A stretch of DNA of 64,000 nt, taken from positions 26,454 through 90,453 of the forward strand of contig JAJYDX010000006.1 in the NCBI GenBank assembly GCA_021777135.1, in the 5' to 3' direction. Made by a program: the position numbers and the translations under genes. Numbering within the stretch: the stretch's first letter is position 1; the number at the start of each line of letters is the position of its first letter. Positions 45,047-53,304 of the stretch are shown in pieces. The stretch is from a bacterium. GTDB taxonomy: Bacteria > SZUA-79 > Acidulodesulfobacterales > Acidulodesulfobacteraceae. Under the pieces are notes generated by a model. That model was not told the origin of the DNA. It did no database searches and saw only the letters and a program-made list of their open reading frames with translations.

Positions 45047-45374
45047 CTATATCTTCTTTCATTGTCTTGTATTCTTCTGAACTTATCTCCCCTTTTGCAT
45101 ATCTTTTATTTAGAATATCCAAAGCTGTTTCGGAAGTGGAAATAGGATTCTTTTTATCCTCGACTAAATTCTTAATGTAATTTGCAGTTAATTTCTGCCT
45201 TTTCTTCTGCAATAAAAGAAAAGGATGTTGAAGAGATATTAAGCTCATAAAAGCAGACCCTCTTTCCTTATCTTCTCTGTCCTTATCTTCAGTCGTAGAA
45301 TATAACTCTTTAATAGCATAATAAACGATAGGAAAGACAACAAAAATAAGTATAATGCCGATAAGCGCTCCCAT
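45039..45374 (-). CDS. Membrane protein with C-terminal SHOCT domain
   Basis: 111 residues from ATG 45374 (AAAGGAG 5-6 nt upstream; the frame continues to 45422 without a better start). One N-terminal helix (GALIGIILIFVVFPIVYYAI), a charged middle, then ALDILNKRYAKGEISSEEYK, the SHOCT pattern found at the ends of many small membrane proteins and thought to mediate oligomerisation or binding. Its end sits inside the bidirectional terminator. Confidence 0.7.
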   Translation of the reverse strand: MGALIGIILIFVVFPIVYYAIKELYSTTEDKDREDKERGSAFMSLISLQHPFLLLQKKRQKLTANYIKNLVEDKKNPISTSETALDILNKRYAKGEISSEEYKTMKEDIEK

Positions 45375-45408
45375 TTTTTCTCCTTTGCTTATATGTTTGT
45401 TTATATAG

Positions 45409-45444
45409 AAAACCATTAACAAACTTTCAAAAACGCCTCTACGG
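45409..45444. repeat. Repeat shared with 23892-23928 in element A
   Basis: 36 bases, about 30 matching the copy in element A (AAAACCATTAAC, AACTT, CGC, CTCTA, GG). It lies 17 nt beyond the stop of the short recombinase gene at 45462-46133. Possible recombination site, transcription signal or mobile-element footprint. Confidence 0.4.
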
Positions 45445-45461
45445 GCTTCCTACGCAGTTTT

Positions 45462-46133
45462 TTAAACAAAAACCGAGTTAGCTTTATCAACCGCTTCTGC
45501 CAAATCCTTATTTGAATACTTTAAATATATCAATGTATTGCTAATATTACTATGCCCTAAAAAGTTTTTCAACAGCATAATATTCATTCCGGCGTCGAGT
45601 AGATGTATTGCCCTGGAATGTCTTAAGGCGTGCGGATGAGCTTTATAAAGGTTCTCTTTGCCGAATAATTTTAAAGTATTATACTTTAATGCATACGTTA
45701 TGCTCTTTCTATCTATGGCTTTTCCGTTCGGTTCTTTCGCAAGGATAAAGTCGTTATCGTTCAATTTATCCTCTAACCTATGGCTTAGGATTAAAGACAT
45801 AAGTTTGTCGGATATCTTTAAATAGCGATAAATCTTATTGTTTTTTCTTTGCTTTAAGGTTAATACTTTTATGCGGCCGGTCGAGGATTCTACGTCAGCG
45901 AACCGAAGCTCCCTTGCTTCCTCGACGCGCGCGCCGGTCTCATAAAGCAATAGAATTATAAGCTTATGAAAATCGTTTGTAATGCTGTTTAAAAGCGTCT
46001 TAAGCTGCTCAGTAGTATAAAATACGATGTTGTCGTTTTCATAATAGCTTTTAGATTTAAGCTCCGTTTTAATAAGTTTTGTCTTGCTGCTTGTCTTCAC
46101 GACTTCGGAATAAACCGCAATTTCGTTTTCCAT
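45462..46133 (-). CDS. Short tyrosine recombinase (XerC-like)
   Basis: 223 residues. A catalytic domain with Arg in ETGARVEEARELRF, Lys in TLKQRKNNK, HALRHSRAIHLLDAG (His-x-x-Arg), His in FLGHSNIS and Tyr in LIYLKYS. The N-terminal core-binding domain is reduced to about 40 residues, so DNA contacts differ from classical integrases. Different subfamily from the element integrases. Possible roles are dimer resolution of a circular intermediate or DNA inversion. Confidence 0.8.
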   Translation of the reverse strand: MENEIAVYSEVVKTSSKTKLIKTELKSKSYYENDNIVFYTTEQLKTLLNSITNDFHKLIILLLYETGARVEEARELRFADVESSTGRIKVLTLKQRKNNKIYRYLKISDKLMSLILSHRLEDKLNDNDFILAKEPNGKAIDRKSITYALKYNTLKLFGKENLYKAHPHALRHSRAIHLLDAGMNIMLLKNFLGHSNISNTLIYLKYSNKDLAEAVDKANSVFV

Positions 46134-46194
46134 AATTACCCCCTTAAACTTTTTTTTAAAAGCCTATTAAAATAAAAAATTCCAATGCGGAAAT

Positions 46195-46377
46195 TTAAAC
46201 CTGTTTCCATATCTCTTGAAATTCCAGACACGGTTTGACGTATGCCTTAACCTTAATATTTCTGCAAGCCGGATGTGATTTGTCGTAACCTTTCCATATG
46301 CAATTTTTGCAATTCAATTCTTCCATTTTTTTAATTCTTTTTTGCAATAATTCTTCGTATATTTTTTGCATTTCCAT
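46195..46377 (-). CDS. Small cysteine-rich hypothetical protein
   Basis: 60 residues from ATG 46377 (AAAGGAG upstream; an earlier in-frame ATG at 46428 lacks an SD). A helical N-terminus (KIYEELLQKRIKKMEELN), then CKNCIWKGYDKSHPACRN and a later C, giving a CxxC...C...C set, likely zinc-binding. A strong promoter with palindromic operator lies just upstream. First gene ahead of the short recombinase. Confidence 0.55.
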   Translation of the reverse strand: MEMQKIYEELLQKRIKKMEELNCKNCIWKGYDKSHPACRNIKVKAYVKPCLEFQEIWKQV

Positions 46378-46448
46378 TTTAAGTTCTCCTTTAAATTTTT
46401 TTAAAAAAACGCAATGCGAATTTTTCAAAATATCTTTATTTTTTATCT

Positions 46449-46492
46449 ATATCCTATAATATTATTATAGGATATTTTAAGATAAAAGTCAA
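46449..46492 (-). promoter_or_regulatory. Consensus promoter embedded in a palindromic operator
   Basis: Minus strand TTGACT (46492-46487), 17 nt, TATAAT (46469-46464). The -10 box lies in a palindrome spanning 46449-46475 (ATATCCTATAAT-ATT-ATTATAGGATAT on the plus strand), so a bound dimer would block initiation. A second TATAAT points the other way. Drives the 46377 gene; repressor unknown. Confidence 0.7.
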
Positions 46493-46596
46493 GGGAAAAA
46501 TACAGGATTTTAAAGATTTTTTTAAAAGAAAAAATATCTTTCTATCCTAAAATAGTTCATTTTCGGATATAGAATTAAGGTGGGTTTTCCAGATTC

Positions 46597-46608
46597 AAAT
46601 TAGCTATA
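46597..46608 (+). promoter_or_regulatory. AAATTAGCTATA motif, copy 7
   Basis: Exact 12-base copy continuing AATAATAGG; 88 nt before ATG 46696, with a terminator-like hairpin in between. Confidence 0.6.
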
Positions 46609-46640
46609 AATAATAGGTCAAATCGCATTGACCTCCGTTG

Positions 46641-46673
46641 CCTGTCCGCTTTAACCGGCGGACAGGTTTTATT
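46641..46673 (+). terminator. Leader terminator/attenuator hairpin
   Basis: CCTGTCCGC (46641-46649) and GCGGACAGG (46658-46666) form a 9-bp stem followed by TTTTATT. It lies between motif copy 7 and the first gene it would serve, so read-through may be regulated. Confidence 0.65.
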
Positions 46674-46695
46674 AAAAATAAATAAGAGGTTCTTA

Positions 46696-46890
46696 ATGGA
46701 TAAATGTCCTTTGTGTAATAGCGATACCGAGTATTTCAAGCAAGGCCTTAGATGTAAAAATACTCGTTATATCACAATATTTGAATTATACGTCAGACAA
46801 AAAAAAGATAAATATTGGTATTTTCATATGCCGAAAGACGGCAGTTGCGGTTATTTTAAAATTTTTATAGGGGACCAAAAGAATGATTGA
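46696..46890 (+). CDS. Small hypothetical protein with CPLC zinc knuckle
   Basis: 64 residues, AGAGG before ATG 46696. MDKCPLCNSDTEYFKQGLRC resembles one half of a zinc finger; a further Cys is in GSCGYF. Overlaps the next gene by 8 nt. Not recognised. Confidence 0.5.
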   Translation: MDKCPLCNSDTEYFKQGLRCKNTRYITIFELYVRQKKDKYWYFHMPKDGSCGYFKIFIGDQKND

Positions 46891-47080
46891 CGACTTCAAC
46901 GTTAACGACTTTGTAAGAAAATTTTTGTGGATAACTGAAAACGAAGCCGATAAAATCGAAATGCACGAATTCTATCATCTACACGAACGATTCGATAGGC
47001 TTGACGATAAACAAAAGCATAGCGCAATATTGGATATTCTCTTCTATACCGAACTTAAAAAACAAAAAAGCAAAAAATAA
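46883..47080 (+). CDS. Small hypothetical acidic helical protein
   Basis: 65 residues, AGGGG upstream of ATG 46883, inside the previous gene's end. Rich in charged helices (FVRKFLWITENEADKIEMHE, then FYHLHERFDRL), with several histidines. Not recognised. Ends before the structured spacer. Confidence 0.5.
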   Translation: MIDDFNVNDFVRKFLWITENEADKIEMHEFYHLHERFDRLDDKQKHSAILDILFYTELKKQKSKK

Positions 47081-47610
47081 AACTTTCTTTTCCTAACCAT
47101 AGCGAAGCTGAGTAGCTTGCCTGCCACAAGTAGCACGTTAAAAGAATGCTGAAAGCGACCAACGGGAGCGGGCGGGCGGGCGGGCCCGCTTGCACTTACG
47201 CAGCGACCAACAGGAGCTCATAAGATAACGGAACGGCAAGCGTAGGGCGTAGCCCTGATTAACGGGGTATAGGGGTGAGCCTGCGAACCCCTATAATCAT
47301 ATTTCCAGTAAAGCAGGTTTAATTTATTTTTTTATTAATTAGAAAAAGCTCGAACTGAGTTTTAGAAATGAGAATCTGCGACATACAATCTAAATCAAAA
47401 TTTCTTTTTTTATTTTTCTCCGCCGTACGATAAAAAATAATAAATACACACGCACTATCATAGCTTTATACTGAACTTTTTTTATTGTTAATTACCGCCA
47501 AAAGCCTTTATTTTACTATGTTTTTATTTTAAAAAGTATCTGTTTTTGAAAACACAAGGTAAAAACAGTAGGTAAAACGAATTTTTTATATAAATTTTTT
47601 TAAAAAAAGC
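47081..47610. other. Structured GC-rich spacer, origin candidate
   Basis: No gene. Two direct copies of GCGACCAAC(G/A)GGAGC (about 47156 and 47206) flank four GGGC units that close a GCGGGC...GCCCGC hairpin (about 47169-47192). AGGGC-GTA-GCCCT (about 47244) and TATAGGGGT/ACCCCTATA (47268-47276 with 47287-47295) follow. After 47300 it is AT-rich and featureless. Hairpins plus direct repeats in a mobile element suggest oriT or a single-strand origin; no nic consensus was recognised. Confidence 0.45.
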
Positions 47611-48402
47611 TTAAAAAAGTCCTGCAAATTTTAAAATATTTTGCTCATAATTTTGTAAAAAATCGTCAATAGTCAGGACTAAATTTTTATTTATTTGTCT
47701 GCCATCTATGAAAGATTTTAGGTTATATTTTGTGTCATAAACAAACCAAACATCGCGGTAAGAATTAAAAATATTTATTAATTTTATCTTGTCATTTACA
47801 TTGGCAGTAATCCAAATTGTTTTATTGTAATCATTTAAAAACTGACTAAAAAAGAGCCTTGCTCCGTAGCTGTCGGAACGTTTTTTTATCGTTAATTCTA
47901 TCTCAAAATCTATATTAAAATTAAGAATAAAAACATCCGGACGGATTCTTTTTACCTCGTCGGAAAGAAAAGGAAAATCGTCATTTTTTGTTTTTTCTTT
48001 AAAATTATGAACGTATTCTGTTTCATATTCAAATCCCTGTTCTTTCATTTTTTCGATAGCGGCGCATACCCTTTTTATATAAAGATTATGCTTTAAATTA
48101 GTTGCTATCCTAAAACGTTTTTGCGTGCCGGTTAACCTCAATCCCTCGTCGTCGAGAGCAATTAAGCTTACAATTTCCGGTTGCTTATTAAAGGTTAAAT
48201 CATTTAAAAATATTTTGCCGGTCCGGAAAATTTTATATTCTTTTAACTTCTTTAAACGTTTCCAGAATGCTCTGTCGTTCTTTTTATTCAGCAGTATTTT
48301 GCCGGCGACGTTGTCGCAGTACTTATGCCTGGCAAGAAACGAAATTAAGATTTTGTCGTCATTCTGTAGGTCAATTCTTTTTCTATTTTTTTTAAAAATC
48401 AT
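47611..48402 (-). CDS. Replication-relaxation-like protein (winged helix plus nuclease-like domain)
   Basis: 263 residues. N-terminal winged helix (DDKILISFLARHKYCDNVAG through WKRLKKLKEYKIFRTG), then a restriction-like alpha/beta fold with RIRPDVFILNFNIDFEIELT, then RRLFF-like SYGARLFFSQFLNDY. The Asp and Glu-x-Glu fit a PD-(D/E)xK-type core, as in Replic_Relax/MobC-family proteins that help melt or nick plasmid origins. It lies next to the structured spacer and opposite to the integrase genes. Confidence 0.6.
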   Translation of the reverse strand: MIFKKNRKRIDLQNDDKILISFLARHKYCDNVAGKILLNKKNDRAFWKRLKKLKEYKIFRTGKIFLNDLTFNKQPEIVSLIALDDEGLRLTGTQKRFRIATNLKHNLYIKRVCAAIEKMKEQGFEYETEYVHNFKEKTKNDDFPFLSDEVKRIRPDVFILNFNIDFEIELTIKKRSDSYGARLFFSQFLNDYNKTIWITANVNDKIKLINIFNSYRDVWFVYDTKYNLKSFIDGRQINKNLVLTIDDFLQNYEQNILKFAGLF

Positions 48403-48438
48403 ACCCCCCCTTAAGATTTTGTTTATATTTTAATAGCT

Positions 48439-48451
48439 AAATTAGCTATAT
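48439..48451 (+). promoter_or_regulatory. AAATTAGCTATAT motif, copy 8
   Basis: Exact copy in TAGCTAAATTAGCTATATAT, only 4 nt before ATG 48456. If it is a -10 region, the following gene would be nearly leaderless or the transcript mainly serves the xis-int pair. Confidence 0.55.
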
Positions 48452-48455
48452 ATAT

Positions 48456-48686
48456 ATGGAAAATATCAATAAAACAAAATGGTTTATTTTGCCGGCGTGC
48501 TTTAAGATTTCGCATATATTTAAAAACGAAATTTGCATAAAAAATACTTCTATTTTTAAAGTTGAATGCTTTCATGCGGAATATGTCCGTCAATATGATT
48601 TAGGGCATATTTGCGTATCAGAAAAGATTTATTGCGATAAGTTTTTCAAGCAGCGAGCACATTTGTATTTTGTAGAAGAGGATTAA
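48456..48686 (+). CDS. Small hypothetical protein
   Basis: 76 residues. No Shine-Dalgarno before ATG 48456. Six aromatic/Cys-rich segments (PACFKISHIFKNEICIKNTS, FKVECFHAEYVRQY). Not recognised, but the frame is intact and co-directional with the excisionase and integrase genes. Confidence 0.4.
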   Translation: MENINKTKWFILPACFKISHIFKNEICIKNTSIFKVECFHAEYVRQYDLGHICVSEKIYCDKFFKQRAHLYFVEED

Positions 48687-48726
48687 AAAAAATATTTATA
48701 AAATTTATTAAAAGGAGATTTAAAAA

Positions 48727-48924
48727 ATGGAAAAACTTTTAACTGTCAAAGAAGTTGCCGAGTTATTGAATTTGTCTAAATTCGCAGTTTACGACATGGT
48801 CTATGAAAACAAAATCCCTTACGTTAAAATCGGCCACACAAACAGGTCTTTGCGCTTCGACCGGCAGAAAATTTCTGTCTGGCTTTCTAAGCAGAGCAAT
48901 GATATAATTCTTACCAAGAAATAA
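48727..48924 (+). CDS. Excisionase-like HTH protein (element B)
   Basis: 65 residues, AAGGAG before ATG 48727. MEKLLTVKEVAELLNLSKFA, then IPYVKIGHTNRSLRFDRQKI, a MerR/HTH_17-type winged helix. About 70 percent identical to its counterpart at 25367. It precedes the integrase by 61 nt and likely sets the direction of recombination. Confidence 0.87.
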   Translation: MEKLLTVKEVAELLNLSKFAVYDMVYENKIPYVKIGHTNRSLRFDRQKISVWLSKQSNDIILTKK

Positions 48925-48985
48925 GCTGTATATACCTGCGTTTCGTTTTAAAAAACAATCCATAAACGAAAAGGGGGTATCAAAT

Positions 48986-50101
48986 ATGGCAAAATTGCCA
49001 CAGGGTATATACAAGCAAAAAAATAGTGAATTCTATTGGGTAAGAAAGACGATTAACGGGCGGAAATACCGCACATCAACCGAAACGACGTCTATAATGC
49101 GAGCAAGGGCTTTTTACGAAGACTGGGTTGCAGAACTTAAGCAGAAAATCAAGAATGGCGAACCGGTGGAGACGGCCAAGAAAAAAGAGCCGGAACCGGA
49201 GATAACGTTCCGGGAACTTGTGGAAAGATATACAGGATTCATTAAAGGGCGTCTTAAATCGGCAGGCGACGTCGAATACATGGCAAGGAAAATGGTCGAT
49301 ATTTTTGGTAATAAAAACCTTTCCGATTTTACGTTATCGGATATTGAAAAATTGCAAAATGACAAGCTTAAGCAAGGTTTATCGATAAGGACGGCTAATC
49401 ATTATCCTATTTTATTAAAGACTATGTTCCGCAAAGCCGTTGATTGGGAACTTGTCGACGAGTCCATCGTTAAAAAGCTTGCAAAGTGCAAGAACCTTAA
49501 GGGCGAAAATAAGCGTTTAAGGTATTTATCCGACGAAGAAGCGGAAAGCTTAATTAACGCTTGCGAGCCTACTTATTTAAAGCCAGTAGTTATAACGGCG
49601 CTCAATACCGGAATGCGCCGGAATGAAATTCTTAAGCTCACATGGAATAGGGTCGATTTAAAAAACCGGTTAATACTGTTAGATAAGACTAAAAACGGCG
49701 AAAGGCGGGAGATTCCGATAAACTATATGCTTTATAATACTTTATCAGGCATAATAAGACATATCGGAACTGATTACGTCTTTTATAATCCTAAAGACAA
49801 GGAATTAAAGCCGTTTGAAAGGCTTGACCGTTCCTGGCATACGGCGTTAAAGAAAGCAAAAATTCTTGATTTTCATTTTCACGACTTAAGGCATACGTTT
49901 GCAAGCTGGCTCGTCATGTCTGGCGTGCCTTTATTAACCGTCTCAAAACTGTTAGGGCATAAAGATATTAAAATGACTTTAAGATATGCCCACTTAAGCC
50001 CGGACGTCTTTAAAGAAGCTATGGGTGTTTTGGATAAAAAGGCATATTTTGGGCATAGTGAAGAAAACCTGGAAAATATCGAAACCAGAAAAGCCTTATA
50101 A
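48986..50101 (+). CDS. Tyrosine recombinase integrase (element B)
   Basis: 371 residues. N-terminal arm-binding segment (GIYKQKNSEFYWVRKTINGR), core-binding domain, and a catalytic domain with Arg (NTGMRRNEILKL), Lys (LLDKTKNGERR), HDLRHTFASWL, LLGHKDIKMTL and Tyr in RYAHL. It ends 4 nt before the CCA end of the intact tRNA-Gly gene that is its target. All catalytic residues are present, so element B is probably still able to move. Confidence 0.94.
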   Translation: MAKLPQGIYKQKNSEFYWVRKTINGRKYRTSTETTSIMRARAFYEDWVAELKQKIKNGEPVETAKKKEPEPEITFRELVERYTGFIKGRLKSAGDVEYMARKMVDIFGNKNLSDFTLSDIEKLQNDKLKQGLSIRTANHYPILLKTMFRKAVDWELVDESIVKKLAKCKNLKGENKRLRYLSDEEAESLINACEPTYLKPVVITALNTGMRRNEILKLTWNRVDLKNRLILLDKTKNGERREIPINYMLYNTLSGIIRHIGTDYVFYNPKDKELKPFERLDRSWHTALKKAKILDFHFHDLRHTFASWLVMSGVPLLTVSKLLGHKDIKMTLRYAHLSPDVFKEAMGVLDKKAYFGHSEENLENIETRKAL

Positions 50102-50105
50102 AATA

Positions 50106-50153
50106 TGGAGCGGGCAACGGGGTTCGAACCCGCGACACCAAGCTTGGGAAGCT
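50106..50153. repeat. Attachment-site repeat 3 (within intact tRNA-Gly)
   Basis: 48 bases identical to 26716-26763 and 45 to 8674-8718. Right boundary of element B. 50182-50433 to its right holds no gene and nothing notable. Confidence 0.9.
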
Positions 50154-50181
50154 TGTACTCTACCAACTGAGCTATGCCCGC
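50106..50181 (-). tRNA. tRNA-Gly (anticodon CCC)
   Basis: A full cloverleaf reads on the minus strand: acceptor GCGGGCA/TGCCCGC, D arm GCTC...GAGT, anticodon stem CAAGC/GCTTG with loop TTCCCAA, T arm with TTCGAAC, discriminator T and encoded CCA. Its 3' half is the insertion target of the element array; the gene remains intact because the elements restore the end. Confidence 0.95.
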
Positions 50182-50433
50182 TTATTTATGCACGCCTCTA
50201 TAGATGTGTGCGTATTTTATATTTATAACACAAAAATAAAAAATTGTAAAATGATGGGATGTTTAATCAAAGTTATTTTTAGCCTGCCATTTTCATTTGT
50301 TTTTAATTTGACGGCTTATAGATCTCGCATATATTCCTTATTTAATTTTAATATATATGGCTCTATAGGGATTATAAGCTAATTGAGGGATTAAATATTA
50401 TCATGAAGAATATTCAATCTGTTCTACTGTATT

Positions 50434-51336
50434 TTATAACATTGCCGATAAAACATTGACCCCGTCACTCATGGCAAGGCGGTTAACCGACCTAAATATT
50501 TCATTTTCAGGCACAGTAACAGCTTCTATATTATAAGTTTCCGAAAAAGATTCAGACAGTATTTTTGAAAGACTCTCAAAAGTTAAAAACTTAAGATTAT
50601 AATCGGCATCGTTTCTTTCAAAAGACCCTATTTTTTCCATTTCCTGCCTGATACCGGTAACATTATTAAAATATTCCAGATTATCTGCCGAATTTCCGCC
50701 ATTGAATATTTCTATATGTTCTTCTGGATTATAATCGATATAAATAGAACCGTGCTGTAAAAACGCGGTATCATTTCTTCTTTGAGAATTTCCGCAGATT
50801 TTTCTGCCGCCAAACGTTATCTCGTATGAATGTGCTTTAAGAAAACAATTAAAATTATTTTCTGACGCCTTATTATTTTTATTGTTTTTATTATTTTTAC
50901 TTCGCGGAATAGAGCCGTTTGCGGCAATGCCGCAAACATCAGGTTTTAAACCTAATTTTATAAAAAAAAGATATAAAAATTCTCCGATTTTTTTATATGT
51001 ATCTATAAGTTTCCCTGCAAATATACCGTCTTTATAAGACGCGGTTACGGAATAAGTTATCTCCTTCTTATGTAATACTGCCCTGCCGCCTGTAGGTCTC
51101 GAAACGATATCGTAACCCTTATGCTTTGCTTTTTCAATAATTTTTGCGTTTATTTCTTTATCTTTCTGAAAGAATCCTAGAGAAAGGGCGGGCGGGGAAA
51201 AATAATAAATTCTTAAGGTAGGACGGCTGGAAAAATCGTCTGCTACTTTATATTTATTTAATAAGTATAAATCCGCCGACATATTAAAACTGCCGGAACA
51301 GCCGTCAGAACTTGAAACTATAAGATTAAAACTCAT
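50434..51336 (-). CDS. Lipoate-protein ligase/octanoyltransferase (LplA/LipM family)
   Basis: 300 residues. RPTGGRAVLHKKEITYSV is the lipoyl/octanoyl-AMP binding loop, followed by FLKAHSYEITFGGRKICGNS with the conserved Cys-containing and Lys-containing segments (KICGNSQRR). A low-complexity Asn/Lys insert at about 147-160 is unusual. The start ATG directly follows the gcvH stop codon, so it most likely lipoylates GcvH. LipM-type octanoyltransferase and LplA ligase cannot be told apart here. Confidence 0.83.
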   Translation of the reverse strand: MSFNLIVSSSDGCSGSFNMSADLYLLNKYKVADDFSSRPTLRIYYFSPPALSLGFFQKDKEINAKIIEKAKHKGYDIVSRPTGGRAVLHKKEITYSVTASYKDGIFAGKLIDTYKKIGEFLYLFFIKLGLKPDVCGIAANGSIPRSKNNKNNKNNKASENNFNCFLKAHSYEITFGGRKICGNSQRRNDTAFLQHGSIYIDYNPEEHIEIFNGGNSADNLEYFNNVTGIRQEMEKIGSFERNDADYNLKFLTFESLSKILSESFSETYNIEAVTVPENEIFRSVNRLAMSDGVNVLSAML

Positions 51337-51723
51337 TTAACCGTTGCTCTTTAAATACTCTTCGTATGCGTCCTGGTCCATTAATTCATTAAGTTCGTCT
51401 TCATTTGTGAGTTTAACTTTGAGCAGCCATCCTGAATCGTAAGGTTCTTCGTTTACAAGCTCCGGCTCATCTTTTAAAGAATCGTTGACGCCTACAACGT
51501 GTCCGCTGACAGGAGCATATAGCTCGGAAACAGATTTAGCCGATTCTATAGTGCCGAATGATTCGTTTTGTTCCAATTCATATCCGCTTTCCGGCAAATC
51601 TACGTAAATAATATCTCCTAACTGGTCCTGCGCGTAATCGGTAACGCCTATAAGAGCATTATCTCCGTTAGCCTTGACCCAAATATGTTCCGAATTGTAT
51701 TTTAATCCTTTTGGAAAATCCAT
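51337..51723 (-). CDS. gcvH: Glycine cleavage system H protein
   Basis: 128 residues, AGGAAGGGGG before ATG 51723. Lipoyl lysine in ESAKSVSEL (about residue 63) within the barrel: HIWVKANGDNALIGVTDYAQ, then LGDIIYVDLPESG, and PVSGHVVGVN. It carries the aminomethyl intermediate of the glycine cleavage complex; alternatively it can act as the lipoyl-relay protein. No gcvP/T in view. Confidence 0.96.
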   Translation of the reverse strand: MDFPKGLKYNSEHIWVKANGDNALIGVTDYAQDQLGDIIYVDLPESGYELEQNESFGTIESAKSVSELYAPVSGHVVGVNDSLKDEPELVNEEPYDSGWLLKVKLTNEDELNELMDQDAYEEYLKSNG

Positions 51724-51855
51724 AAATCCCCCTTCCTTTTTGTTAATCTTTATTTATAATTTATATATTCATATAATATAATAAAACCTATGAGTATATT
51801 TTAATAATATTATTAAAATATATGCAACAATAAAATTTAAATAATTTAATTAATT

Positions 51856-53196
51856 TTATCTTTCTATAAACCTCTGTACATATCCTATGTCTATATTGCC
51901 GGATATATAATCGCTGTCGTTAAGTATGCTTTTTATGAAAGGAATATTTGTTTCTATACCCTCTATATTAAACTCGTTAAGCGCGTTTTTAGCCTTATTT
52001 ATAGCCCCCATCCTTGTTGTATCGTGAACTATTAGCTTTGCTATTAAGGAATCATAGAACGGCTGTACGTTATATCCGCAATACGCAAAATCATCTACTC
52101 TGACGTTCAATCCTCCAGGCTTATTATAAAATGTTATCAATCCGGGCGACGGTTTAAAGTTGACCGGATTTTCGGCATTAATCCTTAGTTCTATACTATG
52201 GCCTTTAATTTTAACGTCTTCCTGTTTTATTTTTAACCTGTCGCCATTCGCTATCTTTATCTGCTCTTTTATAATATCCGTACCAGTTACAAACTCCGTC
52301 ACAGGATGCTCGACCTGAACCCTCGTATTCACTTCCATAAAATAAAATTCGCCGCTTTTGTCCAATAAGAATTCAAAGGTAGCCGCGTTAACATAGCCAA
52401 TTTCTTTAACGACCTTTAATATTAATTCGCCTATTTTTTTTCTCGCGGCAGATTTAACGGAAACAGAAGGCGCTTCTTCTATTATTTTCTGATGCCTTCT
52501 TTGAATGGAGCAGTCTCTTTCTCCCAGATAAATCGCGTTTCCGTATCTGTCAGCTAACACCTGAAATTCTATATGTTTAGGATTTTCGCAATATTTTTCT
52601 AAATAAACGTCTTTGTCTCCAAAAAAAGATTGCGCCTCCTGCCTTGCCTGATGGTATGCCTGAGAAAGATGCGCCGGCGACAAGACCATCTTTATACCTC
52701 TCCCTCCGCCGCCCATAGAAGCTTTAAGAATTAATGGATAACCGATATCTTCGGCGGCCTTTTTAATATCTTCCTCATTGTCTCCTATATCATCGCTGCC
52801 AGGCAGAACCGGAATACCCATACTCTTAACAAGTTTCCTGGCATTTCTTTTATTGCCTAGAAGATTCATGTTTGCCGAAGTTGGTCCTATAAATTTAATG
52901 CCGCAATTTTCGCATATTTCGGCAAAATTAGAATTTTCCGATAAGAAACCGTATCCTGGATGTATAGCTTCACTATCGGTTATTTCTGCCGCAGATATTA
53001 TTGAAGATATATTAAGGTAGCTTTTTGCTGAAGGCGCAGGTCCGATACATATGCTCTGGTCGGCATATTTAACATGAAGGCTGTCCCTGTCGGCAGTAGA
53101 ATATACCGCTACCGTCTTTATTCCCATTTCTTTGCATGCCCTAATAATCCTGACCGCAATTTCGCCCCTGTTGGCAATTAAAATCTTTCTAAACAT
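51856..53196 (-). CDS. accC: Biotin carboxylase, acetyl-CoA carboxylase subunit
   Basis: 446 residues. N-terminal MFRKILIANRGEIAVRIIRA, ATP-grasp core with glycine loop KASMGGGGRGIKMV, catalytic EVNTRVQVEHPVTE and RINAENP. It carboxylates biotin on AccB using bicarbonate and ATP, the first step of fatty acid synthesis. It follows accB by 108 nt on the same strand. Confidence 0.95.
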   Translation of the reverse strand: MFRKILIANRGEIAVRIIRACKEMGIKTVAVYSTADRDSLHVKYADQSICIGPAPSAKSYLNISSIISAAEITDSEAIHPGYGFLSENSNFAEICENCGIKFIGPTSANMNLLGNKRNARKLVKSMGIPVLPGSDDIGDNEEDIKKAAEDIGYPLILKASMGGGGRGIKMVLSPAHLSQAYHQARQEAQSFFGDKDVYLEKYCENPKHIEFQVLADRYGNAIYLGERDCSIQRRHQKIIEEAPSVSVKSAARKKIGELILKVVKEIGYVNAATFEFLLDKSGEFYFMEVNTRVQVEHPVTEFVTGTDIIKEQIKIANGDRLKIKQEDVKIKGHSIELRINAENPVNFKPSPGLITFYNKPGGLNVRVDDFAYCGYNVQPFYDSLIAKLIVHDTTRMGAINKAKNALNEFNIEGIETNIPFIKSILNDSDYISGNIDIGYVQRFIER

Positions 53197-53304
53197 ATTA
53201 ATATTTTTATATAGACCTTATAGGTTTTAAACCTTATTATTTTTGGTGAGGATGGAACACAGTTCCTCCATGTACTTAAAGCGACAATTTAAATTTAAAT
53301 CAAA

